This document shows, in pieces, positions 28,535 to 38,072 of a stretch of 64,000 nt of DNA (position 1 is its first letter; every line of letters starts with the position of its first letter). The translations under genes were made by a program, and so were the position numbers. A model generated the notes under the pieces. The model saw nothing but the letters and a program-made list of their open reading frames with translations. It made no database searches and was not told where the DNA came from. The DNA comes from Streptomyces violaceusniger. Lineage in GTDB: Bacteria > Actinomycetota > Actinomycetes > Streptomycetales > Streptomycetaceae. The stretch covers positions 8,184,001-8,248,000 of the forward strand of contig BJHW01000001.1 of NCBI GenBank assembly GCA_005405945.1, read 5' to 3'.

Positions 28535-28618
28535 GTGGGCCCGGGCCGGGGTGAGGCGCGGCGTGGGCCCGGGCCGGGGTGAGGCGCGGTGTGGGCCCGG
28601 GCCGGGGTGAGGCCCGGC
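28535..28618. repeat. Three 28-base tandem repeats
   Basis: Copies at 28535-28562, 28563-28590 and 28591-28618 share GTGGGCCCGGGCCGGGGTGA followed by GGC(G/C)CGG(C/T). They are nearly identical, so recent or maintained by slippage. The array ends ten bases before the stop of the regulator gene. Confidence 0.85.
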
Positions 28619-28628
28619 GCGCCCCGCG

Positions 28629-29636
28629 TCAGACGGCCGAGGGGGCCCGCGCCTCCCGGGCGCGGAAGGCGCGGCGGTAGTCGTGTGGGGACACCCCGAC
28701 CGCCCGGGTGAAGTGGCGGCGCAGGTTGGCCGCCGTGCCAAGGCCGCACAGCTCCGCGATCCGGTCCACCGGCAGATCGCCGCCCTCCAGCAGCTCCCGG
28801 GCGCGCGCGATCCGCTGGCCCTGGAGCCAGCGCAGCGGTGTCGTGCCCGTGGCGGCGTGGAAGCGGCGGACCAGCGTGCGCGGGCTGGTGTGGGCGCGGC
28901 GGGCGAGGTCGGCCACGGTCAGCGGCTCGTGCAGCCGCTCGGCGGCCCAGTGCAGCAGCGGGGCGAGCGAGTCGTCGGTGCGCTCCGGCAGCGGCGCCTC
29001 GATGTACTGGGCCTGGCCGCCCGGCCGGTGGGCGGGCGCCACGAGCTGCCGGGCCAGGGTGTTCGCCGCCTCGGTGCCGTAGTCCTCGCGCACCAGATGC
29101 AGACAGACGTCGATGCAGGCCGTGGACCCCGCCCCGGTCAGCACATCGCCGTGGTCGACGTAGAGCACGGACGGATCGAGCCGTACGGCCGGATAGCGCT
29201 CGGCGAACAGCGCCGCGTACATCCAGTGGGTGGCCGCCGTACGGCCGTCGAGCAGTCCGGTCGCGGCGAGGGTGAACGCGCCCGAGCACAGCGACACGAT
29301 GCGGGCGCCGCGCCGATGGGCCTCGCGCAGCGCGTCGATCAGCTCCTGGGGCGGATCGCCGCGCACATCGGCCGAGGCCGGGACGATCACCGTGTCCGCC
29401 GTGATCAGCTCCTCGGTGCCGTACGGGGTGTGGGCGGCGAACCACGAGCGGGCGGCGACCGGTGCACCGGCCCCCTCGCCACCCGGCCCGATCGCACAGA
29501 CCCGCAGCTCGTACCAGGGGTCGGGGAGTCCGGGGCGATCGGAGCCGAAGACATGGCAGGGCACCGCCAGATCGAAGATCGGCATGCCCGGGGTGACGGC
29601 GAGGGCGATGGACCGCATGGCAGAAATGTAGCGCAT
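28629..29636 (-). CDS. GlxA-family AraC-type transcriptional regulator (DJ-1/PfpI plus HTH)
   Basis: 335 residues. A DJ-1/PfpI-like N-terminal domain (about 5-180) has IVSLCSGAFTLAATGLLDGR holding the nucleophile-position Cys, and THWMYAALFAERYP. An AraC/XylS double helix-turn-helix (about 215-320) has LTVADLARRAHTSPRTLVRRFHAATG and ELCGLGTAANLRRHFTRAVGVSP. The start could also be the second Met at 29618. It is divergent from the MFS exporter gene with only 54 bases between, so it probably regulates that gene and itself. Confidence 0.9.
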   Translation of the reverse strand: MRYISAMRSIALAVTPGMPIFDLAVPCHVFGSDRPGLPDPWYELRVCAIGPGGEGAGAPVAARSWFAAHTPYGTEELITADTVIVPASADVRGDPPQELIDALREAHRRGARIVSLCSGAFTLAATGLLDGRTAATHWMYAALFAERYPAVRLDPSVLYVDHGDVLTGAGSTACIDVCLHLVREDYGTEAANTLARQLVAPAHRPGGQAQYIEAPLPERTDDSLAPLLHWAAERLHEPLTVADLARRAHTSPRTLVRRFHAATGTTPLRWLQGQRIARARELLEGGDLPVDRIAELCGLGTAANLRRHFTRAVGVSPHDYRRAFRAREARAPSAV

Positions 29637-29690
29637 GCTGTCACTCCTGCCACTCGTTGTGCCGTGCCCCGGGGACGATGCTGGAGGGGC

Positions 29691-31282
29691 ATGACGACCC
29701 CTTCCTCGAAGGCCCAGGGGAGCGGTGTGCCCGCCCCCGACGCGGCCCCCGCCCCCGATCCGGCCCCTGGCACACCCACCTCCGACGCGGTCGACGCGGC
29801 CGATACGCCCGACGCGGCCTCCGGCCGCCGCCGCTGGCTGGTCCTCGCCGTCGCGTCGGCGGCCCAGTTCCTCGCCGTGCTCGACATGATCGCGGTCAAT
29901 ATCGCCTTCCCCGCGATCGGCGCGGACTTCCGCTCGGCGTCCACCGCCGAGCTGTCCTGGGTGCTCAACGCCTACACCATCGTGCTCGCGGCGCTGCTCG
30001 TACCGGCCGGGCGGCTGGCCGACGCGATCGGCGGGCGACGCTCGTTCCTGACCGGCATCGCGCTGTTCGGGCTCGCCTCCCTCGCCTGCGGCGCCGCCCC
30101 CGGGCTCGCCTCCCTCGCCTGCGGCGCCGCCCCGGGCTCGGCACGCTGATCGCGGCGCGCGTCGTGCAGGGCGTGGCGGCGGCCGTTCTGGTGCCCACCT
30201 CCCTCTCGCTCGCCCTGCCCGCCTTCCCGCCGCGCGAACGGGCCACGGCCGTCGGCGTCTGGACGGCGGTGAGCGCGGTCGCGGCGAGCTCGGGGCCGGT
30301 GGCGGGCGGTCTGCTGGCCGCCACCGACTGGCGCTGGATCTTCCTCATCAACCCGCCCGTGGTACTGGTGGCCTGGCTGGCCGGGCTGCGGCTGCTGCCG
30401 CGCACCGGGCCCGTCCGCGGTGAGCGCCGCCGCCTCGATCCGCTGGGCACGCTGCTGGTCCTCCTCGGCACCGGGTCCGTCACCACCGCCTGTGTCGAGG
30501 CCGCCGACTGGGGCTACGGCGCCCCGGCCACCCTCGGCTTCCTCGCCGCCGGCCTGGTCCTGGGCGCGCTGGCCGTGGCGCACGTACGCCGCCACCCGGA
30601 TCCGGTGGTGGACCCGGCGCTGTTCCGGACCCGTGCCTTCACCTCCGCCGCGCTCGGTCTGCTCAGCTACTTCCTCGCCTACGCCTCCGCGCTCCTCGCC
30701 GCGACGTGGCTGTTCACCGGGGTGTGGGGCTGGTCCCCGGCCGGGGCGGGCCTCGCCGTCACGCCCTGGCCGCTCACCGTCCTGGTGGTGTCGATGCTGT
30801 CGGGGCGGATCGTACGGGCGCTGGGGGAGCGGACCACGGCGATCGTGGGCGGGGTGTGCTTCGCCGCGGGGCCGATGTGGTGGCTGCTCCTCGCGGGCGG
30901 CGACGGCGGGCACTACGCGGTGGAGTTCATGCCCGGCCTGGTGCTCACCGGGGTGGGCGCGGGGCTCTACCAGCCGGTGATGTTCGCGGCCGCCGGACTG
31001 CTTCCGGCCCGTCAGCTCTCCCTGGGGTCGGGGGTGCTGATGATGTCCCGGCAGGGCGGCTCGGCCCTGGGCGTCGCGGCGTTGGTCGTGATCACCGGCG
31101 GTGCGGCACGGCCGGGTCTTGACGCGCTGCGCGCCGGGTGGGTCTTCACGGCGGGGACGGCCGCTCTCGCGGCCGTCGCGGGCGCCGCCCTGCGCACGCG
31201 CGTTCGCACCGACCCCGCGGAGATTCCTGCCGCCACCGGCGAGAACCGTGGATCCGGCACGGACCCGATACGGCACCATTGA
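29691..31282 (+). CDS. MFS drug-exporter-like transporter, DHA2 type (one apparent frameshift, internal duplication)
   Basis: About 530 residues, 14 predicted helices. An Asp/Pro/Ala-rich N-terminus is followed by AQFLAVLDMIAVNIAFPAIG and WVLNAYTIVLAALLVPAGRLAD, the motif-A/D pattern of the EmrB/QacA group; GLLAATDWRWIFLINPPVVL is the family's motif C region. GGAGGGG precedes ATG 29691. In helix 3 an 11-residue unit (GLASLACGAAP) occurs twice, encoded by a 33-base direct duplication (30069-30134). Right after it, the C run 30130-30133 lacks one C compared with the first copy, causing a -1 slip. Control by the divergent GlxA-type regulator is likely. Substrate unknown. Confidence 0.87.
30069..30134 (+). 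repeat. 33-base direct duplication inside the MFS gene
   Basis: Two head-to-tail copies, 30069-30101 and 30102-30134, encode GLASLACGAAP. The first ends in five C before GGG; the second has four, which is where the reading frame is lost. Other DHA2 transporters have this segment only once, so the duplication is unusual whether biological or an assembly artefact. Confidence 0.8.
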
Positions 31283-31368
31283 CGTGCCCGTGCCACCTGC
31301 CTAGCGTGCTGAGCGGTCCCTGGGTTCTCCGCAGGCAATGACGACCACGAGCTGAGCGGGGAGGGCGG

Positions 31369-32088
31369 ATGAGTCTCTTCGAGGACGGACGGCCCTTCCT
31401 GCACGCGCTCCCCGCCGACGACCGCCGCGCGCTGCTCGCCCTCGGCACCCCCCGCGGCTACGCCCCCGGTGAGGTCGTACTGCGCGAGCACGACCGTACG
31501 ACCTTCGTCGTGGCCATCACCTCCGGCTGGGCCACCGTCTCGGTGGAGACCGAGCGCGGGGTGCGGCTGATCCTCGCGCTGCGCGGGGCGGGCGAGGTCG
31601 TGGGCGACCAGGCCGCCGTGGACCACGGCTCGCGCAGCGCCACCGTCACCGCGCTCGGCCGGATGGAGGCGGTGGTGGTCTCCGGCGACCGGTTCCGGGC
31701 GTATCTGGCCGCGCGTCCCGTCGCGACCGTACTGATCATGCGTCAGTTCAGCTCCCGGCTGCGCAGCTCCGACGGGGAGCGGCGGTCACTCGCCTCCGAG
31801 AAGGTGCTCCAGCGGCTGGCGGCCCGGCTCGTGGAACTCGCCGAGCGCACCGGCCACCCCGGCGCCGACGGCACCATCACCATCGATCTCCAGATGCCCC
31901 AGCACGACATCGCGGCCGCGGTGGGCTCGACCCGGGAGGCGGTCGCCAAGGCGCTGCGGCTGCTGCGCGGCCAGGGCGTGGTCCGGACCGCGTCGCGCCG
32001 CTTCGAGGTGATGGACATCGGACTGCTGCGGCTGCTGGCCGAGGGCCGCGCGACGGGGGAGCAGATCCCGGCGCGCCCCCGCGATTGA
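31369..32088 (+). CDS. Crp/Fnr-family transcriptional regulator
   Basis: 239 residues. The cyclic-nucleotide-binding fold covers about 10-125 (GYAPGEVVLREHDRTTFVVAITSGWATVSVE, LRGAGEVVGDQAAVDHGSRSATVTAL). A long dimerisation helix and a Crp-type winged HTH (about 155-215: QMPQHDIAAAVGSTREAVAKALRLLRGQGVV) follow. The phosphate-binding Arg-Ser/Thr of true Crp is not clearly present (GSRSATVTAL replaces it), so the ligand is uncertain. It may govern the following gene pair; about 310 bases separate them. Confidence 0.88.
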   Translation: MSLFEDGRPFLHALPADDRRALLALGTPRGYAPGEVVLREHDRTTFVVAITSGWATVSVETERGVRLILALRGAGEVVGDQAAVDHGSRSATVTALGRMEAVVVSGDRFRAYLAARPVATVLIMRQFSSRLRSSDGERRSLASEKVLQRLAARLVELAERTGHPGADGTITIDLQMPQHDIAAAVGSTREAVAKALRLLRGQGVVRTASRRFEVMDIGLLRLLAEGRATGEQIPARPRD

Positions 32089-32401
32089 GCGCGGGCGCGC
32101 ACTCCCCGCGTTTCGACGCGACTGTGTAAACGGCTACAGCCGTCCCGCCGTTCCCCGGCGACCCTGGAGTTGGCACAGGGCGCGGGACCGTGAGCGACGG
32201 GGGTGCGCACGGCCCGGCCGCTGTCCGGTGCGGGTCTGCCGGACAGGGCCCGAGCGCCCCGCACCGGAGAAGGGCGGCGGGGTGGGCCGGGGGACGAGCC
32301 CCGCCGCCCGCTTCCGGCATTCACCGGCATCCCGTCACCACCACATCGCGAGACGGGGGCCACGGCATGAGACGGGGGCCAGGCATGAAGGGCGGCGGGC
32401 G
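32089..32401. other. Intergenic region before the NTPase-like gene
   Basis: About 313 bases. A small dyad (ACGGCT, two bases, AGCCGT) lies near 32132. Two direct copies of GAGACGGGGGCCA(C)GGCAT at 32350-32368 and 32369-32386 sit just upstream of the start codon. No gene recognised. Confidence 0.45.
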
Positions 32402-34473
32402 ATGAGCGCACCGGAAGAGACAAGCGCACCCGAAGGCGTGAGCGCCCCGGCACCGTCGTGGGGACGACGGCTGGACATCCCCCAGGGCGGCCCGCTGGAC
32501 GGGGCGGGCCAGCCGGGCGGCGCCCGTACGGCGCGCGAGGCGCGCGCCCATCTGCACATCGCCTGCGGCCCCGCCCGGCCGTACGACGATCCGGCGCCGT
32601 ACCCCCTGCCCGAAGGCCCGGTGCCGCGCGAGGAGTTGGCACGGCTGCGCCGACTCCACCGGGCCGTCCCCGGCCATGCCGCGATGCGCGACCAGCTGCG
32701 CCGCACCCACCTGCTGGCGCTGTGCGGCGAACCCGGCACCGGCCGCGCCTGGACCGGGCTCGCCCTCCTCGCCGAGCTGGCCGAGCTGACCGGCGGCGGG
32801 GTCTCCCGGCTCGGATACGCCGGTCCGGACGGGGCGTCCGGCGTGGAGAAGACCGAGCGCGGCCACGGCTATCTCCTCGAACTCCCCGCCGACCAGGCCG
32901 ACGTGACGGCCGAGCCCCTGCTGGAGCGGCTGCGCGCCCACTTCGCCGAGCACGAGGCGTTCTGCGTGGTGCTGGTCGCGGGCGGCCCGGCCGCCGACCG
33001 GCTGCTGCGCGGCCGCCGCCACGCCGTGGCGTACCGGCCCCCGGCCGCCGCCGACGTCCTCGACCGCCACCTCACCGAGCTGCTCGCCGACCGCCCCGCC
33101 GGACTGCTGGAGACGGCCCGGGCCACCGCCCGGCGCCCCGAGCTGGCCGAGGCGCTCGGCCTGGACGAGCCACGGCCCGGCGAGGCCGCCCGGCTGGCCC
33201 GGCATCTGGCCGCGCACGCCGAGGGCCGGCTGTCCGACGAGCGGCTGCTGGAGCACTGCCGGTCGTTCGCCCCGCACCAGGCCCGGGAGTGGTTCCTGGA
33301 GGCCGGGCACCCCGGCACCCTGCCCGCAGCGCTGCCCGCGCTGCGCGCCGCCGCGCTGCGGATCGCGCTCGCCGTCTTCGACGGCTCGGCGCACAGCCTC
33401 GTGGCGGAGGCCGCCGAGCTGCTGGCCTGGGAACTGGCCGTCACGCTCGATCCGCAGTACGCGCCCGGCCGCCCGCTGTTCTCCGCCCGCCCGGGGCCTG
33501 CCTCGCCACGGCGCGCGCGGTCCACGGCGAGGGGGTGGAGGACCTCGGGGACGCCTCGGTGCCCGTGCGCGCGGTGTGGTTCGAGGGGCGGCGGCTGGCG
33601 CCCGCCGTGCTCCACGAGTCCTGGGACGCCCACCACAACCTCCGCGGCCCGATGGCCCGTTGGCTGCGCGCGCTGTGCGACGACCCGCGCCCCCAGGTGT
33701 GGGTGCGCGCGGCGGTCGCCGCGGGCGTGCTGTGCGCCCGCGACTACCTCTACGGCCTGGTCGAGCTGGCGCTGCCGCTCGGCCGCACCGACAGCCCGGT
33801 GCAGCGGATGGCCGCGGCCACCGCGCTCGCCGAGGCGTCCCGCGCCCCGGAGGTGCGCCCCGCCGTGAACGGGCTGCTGCACGACTGGGCGCGCGGCGAC
33901 GACGAACGGGAGCGCGAGACCGCCGCGCTCGCCCACGGCTACGGCCTCGCCGCGGGCTCGGTCGATGCGTCCCTGGAGGAACTCGGCCGGCTCGCCCACG
34001 CCGACGACGGCCGCACCACCTCCCACAGCGTGGTGCGGCTGCTGGCCGGGGCCGAGCCGGAGACCGTGCTGGCCGCGCTCACCCACTGGCTGCGCGACAC
34101 CCGGCGGGCCCGGCGGGACCTGGCGCTGCTCGCGACGTTGCGCGCGGTCACCACCCGCACCTCGCATCTGTGGGGGCTGGGCGAGGTGCCGGAGCTGGAG
34201 CCGTACGCCGCCTGGCCGCTGGCCACGGCGCTGCTCGCGGGCCGTCCGGAGTGCGGGGCACGGCTGGCCGAACTGCTGCGGGCCGCGCTGACCTGGGCCA
34301 GATCCGCCGGTGCGGCCGAGGACGCGCTGGTCGGCTGGATCCGGCGGGCGGCGGGGGACGAGCGGCAGCTGGCCGTGTTGTGCGACTTCCTGCCCCGGCT
34401 GGCACAGGACGGCGACGAGCCGCTCGACGCCGGGGCGGCCACGCGGATACGGGAGGTGCTGGAGGCGCTGTGA
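32402..34473 (+). CDS. Unrecognised NTPase-like protein with helical-repeat C-terminus (one apparent frameshift)
   Basis: About 690 residues after correcting a -1 slip at the G run 33493-33496. I do not recognise the family. Residues about 75-130 carry a P-loop-like strand-loop-helix LLALCGEPGTGRAWTGLALL, in which the Walker A Lys is replaced by Arg-Ala; FCVVLVAGG would be the Walker B position but lacks acidic residues. From about 380 on, helical pairs resembling HEAT/ARM repeats occur (WLRALCDDPRPQVWVRAAVA, QRMAAATALAEASRAPEVRP, LLATLRAVTTRTSHLWG). So it looks like a degenerate ATPase joined to a protein-binding solenoid. It is followed after 14 bases by a tail-anchored partner gene. Function unknown. 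Confidence 0.75.
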
Positions 34474-34487
34474 GGAGAGAGACGTCG

Positions 34488-35294
34488 ATGGTGAAAGAGA
34501 CAGAGGACCCGACGGGTACGGAGACCACCCAGGACACCACACGGGACACCACACACGACCACGCCCAGGAGCGGCCGGCGCGCGCGGGGGCGCGCCGGAT
34601 CTCGGTCACCGGGGCGCGGATGCTGCGCGAGGCGCTGCGCCACGGTGGGGACGCCCTGTCCGCGGCGCTGCGGGAGGCCGACGACGGCCTGCTGCTGAGC
34701 GCCCTCGACGAGGGGCTGCCCGCCGAGCGGGCCACCCGCGTCGTGGTCGAGCTGGTGCGCCGCGCGCCCGAGCGCGGACCGGAGCTGGCGGACGCGATCT
34801 GCGAGAAGGTGCTGCTCGCCCAGCTCTACCTCGACCCGCCGCACCACGCCCCGGGCGGCGCGGGCGGACCGGCCCCGGACCCCGACCGCCGGCTGCGGGT
34901 GCGCAACGCGCTGATGCTGTACGAGGGGCTGGTCCGCCCGTACGCGCGGCGCGGCGCGGTGCCGGAGCTGATGGCGTGCGTCCTGCCCGGCCTGTGGACG
35001 GCCGGGGACGGCGCGGGCCGCGAGGTGGTGCGCCGGATCGTCGGCACCCGGCAGAGCACGGGGTTCGGCGAGAAGGGCTGGAAGGCGCTGTTCGGCGGCG
35101 TGGCCGAGGAGTGCCGGGAGCACCAGCAGGCGGCGGCCGACGCCGCCCGGCGCGCGACACGGCGCCGCCGACGGCGCGGGGGCGCCGAGGACGGCAGCCG
35201 TATCGACCTGAAGCCCGGCCAGCTGTGGGTCTCCGCGCTGCTGGGGTTCATCGCGGTGGCGCTGGTGCTGATCGTGGTAATCGCGGCACGCTAG
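34488..35294 (+). CDS. Unrecognised tail-anchored membrane protein, partner of the NTPase-like gene
   Basis: 268 residues. A Thr/Asp-rich start (EDPTGTETTQDTTRDTTHD) is followed by a helical middle (RMLREALRHGGDALSAALREADDGLLLSALDEG, ADAICEKVLLAQLYLDPP). Near the end comes a basic patch (ATRRRRRRGG), then one membrane helix LWVSALLGFIAVALVLIVVIAA and stop, giving a C-tail-anchored topology with the body in the cytosol. GAGGAGAGAG lies before ATG 34488. Probably co-transcribed with the preceding gene and recruiting it to the membrane; this is inference from topology and spacing. Confidence 0.75.
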   Translation: MVKETEDPTGTETTQDTTRDTTHDHAQERPARAGARRISVTGARMLREALRHGGDALSAALREADDGLLLSALDEGLPAERATRVVVELVRRAPERGPELADAICEKVLLAQLYLDPPHHAPGGAGGPAPDPDRRLRVRNALMLYEGLVRPYARRGAVPELMACVLPGLWTAGDGAGREVVRRIVGTRQSTGFGEKGWKALFGGVAEECREHQQAAADAARRATRRRRRRGGAEDGSRIDLKPGQLWVSALLGFIAVALVLIVVIAAR

Positions 35295-35591
35295 CCACCG
35301 ACGCGGACCCGGGCCCGCCCCCGCCCGGGGCCGACCGGTGGGCCGCGACGGCGCTTCCTTCGCGGCGCGCGTATTACCGCCACCCGGCGCCACCAGGCTG
35401 CTGGCGGCCTCCCGCCCCCGCGGCGGAACCAACGGGGACCGGCCGGCGCCCGCTCACCGCCCGTGGCGGGCCGAGGTGGCGCCGCCCTACGGCGCGCGCG
35501 TTCCCCCTCCGCCGAAGGCGACCGGCGCGAGAGACCGAGAGATCCGTGTCGTGGAGCGTTCACAACAGGCCGCGAGCGGCGAAGATGGGGC

Positions 35592-36821
35592 ATGGGATTC
35601 CACGTCGACTCCGAGGCCGGGCGGCTGCGCCGCGTCATACTGCACCGCCCCGACCTGGAGCTCAAGCGGCTCACCCCCACCAACAAGGACGCCCTGCTCT
35701 TCGACGACGTCCTGTGGGTGCGCCGCGCCCGCCAGGAGCACGACGGCTTCGCCGACGTGCTGCGGGACCGCGGGGTCGAGGTGCATCTCTTCGGGGACCT
35801 GCTCACCGAGAGCCTGAGCCTGCCGGACGCGCGGGCGCTGGTGCTGGACCGGGTCTTCGACGAGAAGGAGTACGGGCCCCTGGCCACCGATCACCTGCGC
35901 GCCGCCTTCGACGAGCTGACCGCTCCGGAGCTGACCGAGGCCCTGATCGGCGGCATGACCAAGCGGGAGTATCTGGAGCGGTACCCGGAGCCGGTCTCCG
36001 TCCGCTTCCACGCCATGGAACCCGATGACTTCCTGGTCAATCCGCTGCCGAACCACCTCTTCACCCGGGACGCCTCCGCGTGGGTGTACGACGGGGTGTC
36101 GATCAACGCGATGCGCTGGCCCGCCCGCTGGCACGAGACGGTGCACTACGAGGCCGTCTACCGCCATCATCCGCTCTTCGCGAAGGAGGACTTCCACGTC
36201 TGGTCGGAGGGCCAGGCCGCGTACCCGTCCACCATCGAGGGCGGCGATGTGCTGGTGCTCGGCAAGGGCGCGGTGCTGATCGGGATGAGCGAGCGGACCA
36301 CCCCGCAGGCGGTGGAGATGATCGCCCACCGGCTCTTCGAGGCCGGTTCGGCCCGGACGATCGTGGCGCTCGACATGCCCAAAGGGCGGGCCTTCATGCA
36401 CCTGGACACCGTGATGACCATGGTGGACGGGGACACCTTCACCCAGTACGCGGGGCTGGGGATGCTCCGCTCGTACACCATCGAGCCGGGCGCGGGCAGC
36501 CAGGACCTCAAGGTCACCGACCATCCGCCGGAGCATATGCACCGCGCGATAGCCGCGGCCCTCGGCCTGGACTCCATCCGCGTGCTCACCGCCACCCAGG
36601 ACGTTCACGCGGCCGAGCGCGAGCAGTGGGACGACGGCTGCAATGTGCTCGCGGTCGAGCCGGGCGTGGTGGTCGCCTACGAGCGGAACGCGACGACCAA
36701 TACCCATCTGCGCAAGTGCGGGATCGAGGTCATCGACATCCCGGGTAGCGAGTTGGGCCGGGGCCGGGGTGGGCCCCGGTGCATGAGCTGTCCGGTCGAG
36801 CGGGACCCGGTGGAGCCGTAG
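35592..36821 (+). CDS. arcA: Arginine deiminase
   Basis: 409 residues. Hydrolyses arginine to citrulline and ammonia, first step of the arginine deiminase route. Family motifs are in order: EAGRLRRVILHRPDLELKRL at the N-terminus, NPLPNHLFTRDASAW, HPLFAKEDFHVW, IEGGDVLVLGKGAVLIGMSERT, FMHLDTVMTMVDGDTF (catalytic His/Asp), and the nucleophile Cys397 in GRGGPRCMSCPV. Length is normal. ornithine carbamoyltransferase follows after 208 bases; no carbamate kinase is present nearby. Confidence 0.95.
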   Translation: MGFHVDSEAGRLRRVILHRPDLELKRLTPTNKDALLFDDVLWVRRARQEHDGFADVLRDRGVEVHLFGDLLTESLSLPDARALVLDRVFDEKEYGPLATDHLRAAFDELTAPELTEALIGGMTKREYLERYPEPVSVRFHAMEPDDFLVNPLPNHLFTRDASAWVYDGVSINAMRWPARWHETVHYEAVYRHHPLFAKEDFHVWSEGQAAYPSTIEGGDVLVLGKGAVLIGMSERTTPQAVEMIAHRLFEAGSARTIVALDMPKGRAFMHLDTVMTMVDGDTFTQYAGLGMLRSYTIEPGAGSQDLKVTDHPPEHMHRAIAAALGLDSIRVLTATQDVHAAEREQWDDGCNVLAVEPGVVVAYERNATTNTHLRKCGIEVIDIPGSELGRGRGGPRCMSCPVERDPVEP

Positions 36822-36899
36822 GGCCGAAGTTTCGCCCTCGAACCGCAGGGCCAGTATTCGCCCTGAAGCCGTAAGGCCAGTTTTCGCCCTCGAACCGTC
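36821..36899. repeat. Three imperfect 26-27-base tandem repeats between arcA and arcB
   Basis: Copies at 36821-36847, 36848-36873 and 36874-36899, with core GGCCAGTTTTCGCCCTCGAA. A partial fourth copy (AGGCCAG) follows. Located directly after the arcA stop. Confidence 0.75.
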
Positions 36900-36925
36900 A
36901 GGCCAGGATGCACCCACCCGTCTCC

Positions 36926-36951
36926 GCATATATGCAGAGCATCGTATATGC
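36926..36951. promoter_or_regulatory. AT-rich dyad upstream of arcB, possible ArgR-type operator
   Basis: Inverted arms GCATATA (36926-36932) and TATATGC (36945-36951); the left part GCATATATGC is itself a palindrome. It stands out from the G+C-rich surroundings, about 80 bases before the arcB ATG. An arginine-repressor box is plausible from context but the match to a consensus cannot be scored here. Confidence 0.4.
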
Positions 36952-37029
36952 TTCCATGGTTCCGGGCCGCGGCACCCCGCCGTAGCCGCTGATCCGCCAC
37001 GTGTTCGCCGTGACCTAGGAGCCCCCCTT

Positions 37030-38034
37030 ATGGCGATTGACCTCACCGGCCGCCACTTCCTCAAGGAGCTGGACTTCACCGCCGACGAGTTCCGCCGCCT
37101 GATCGAACTGGCCGCCGAGCTGAAGGCGGCCAAGCGCGCGGGGGCCGAGGAACGGCGGCTGCGGGGCCGGAACATCGCCCTGATCTTCGAGAAGACCTCC
37201 ACCCGCACCCGCTGCGCCTTCGAGGTCGCGGCCGCCGACCAGGGCGCCTCGACGACCTACCTCGATCCGGTCGGCTCCCAGATCGGTCACAAGGAGTCGG
37301 TGCGGGACACCGCGCGGGTGCTCGGCCGGATGTACGACGCGATCGAGTACCGGGGTCATGGCCAGGGCGTCGTCGAGGAGCTCGCCGCCCACGCCGGGGT
37401 GCCCGTGTACAACGGCCTCACCGACGAGTGGCACCCCACCCAGATGCTCGCCGACGTGCTGACCATGACCGAGCACAGCGACAAGCCGCTGGAGCGGGTC
37501 GCTTACGCCTACCTCGGCGACGCCCGGTACAACATGGGCAACTCCTACCTCGTCACCGGCGCCCTGCTGGGCATGGACGTCCGCATCGTCGCCCCCAGCC
37601 TGCTGTGGCCCGACAACACCATCGTGGAGCTGGCCCGGCAGCTCGCCACCGCCTCCGGTGCCCGCATCTCGCTCACCGAGAACGTCGAGGAGGGTGTGCG
37701 CGGCGCGGACTTCGTCGCCACCGATGTGTGGGTGTCCATGGGCGAGCCCAAGGAGGTCTGGGACGAGCGGATAGCGCTGCTCGGGCCGTACGCGGTGACG
37801 ATGGATGTGCTGCGCGCCACGGGCAACGACGCCGTGAAGTTCCTGCACTGCCTGCCGGCCTTCCATGACCTGGGCACCGACGTCGGCCGGGAGATCCACG
37901 AGCGGCACGGGCTGACCGAGCTGGAGGTCACCGACGAGGTCTTCGAGTCCGAGCACTCCGTCGTCTTCGACGAGGCGGAGAACCGGATGCACACGATCAA
38001 GGCGGTGCTGGTCGCGACGCTCGGCGCCCGGTAG
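37030..38034 (+). CDS. arcB: Ornithine carbamoyltransferase
   Basis: 334 residues. Interconverts ornithine plus carbamoyl phosphate and citrulline plus phosphate. Signature motifs: carbamoyl-phosphate site FEKTSTRTRCAFE near residue 55, DEWHPTQMLADVLTM, the ornithine loop DVWVSMGEP, and HCLPAFHD. Length and motifs are of the catabolic/E. coli-like type. Placement after arginine deiminase suggests catabolic ArcB, though it could also serve as ArgF in biosynthesis. Confidence 0.95.
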   Translation: MAIDLTGRHFLKELDFTADEFRRLIELAAELKAAKRAGAEERRLRGRNIALIFEKTSTRTRCAFEVAAADQGASTTYLDPVGSQIGHKESVRDTARVLGRMYDAIEYRGHGQGVVEELAAHAGVPVYNGLTDEWHPTQMLADVLTMTEHSDKPLERVAYAYLGDARYNMGNSYLVTGALLGMDVRIVAPSLLWPDNTIVELARQLATASGARISLTENVEEGVRGADFVATDVWVSMGEPKEVWDERIALLGPYAVTMDVLRATGNDAVKFLHCLPAFHDLGTDVGREIHERHGLTELEVTDEVFESEHSVVFDEAENRMHTIKAVLVATLGAR

Positions 38035-38072
38035 CGCTCGACGGGCGGCCCTCGGCCGTCGGTGGGCGGCCC

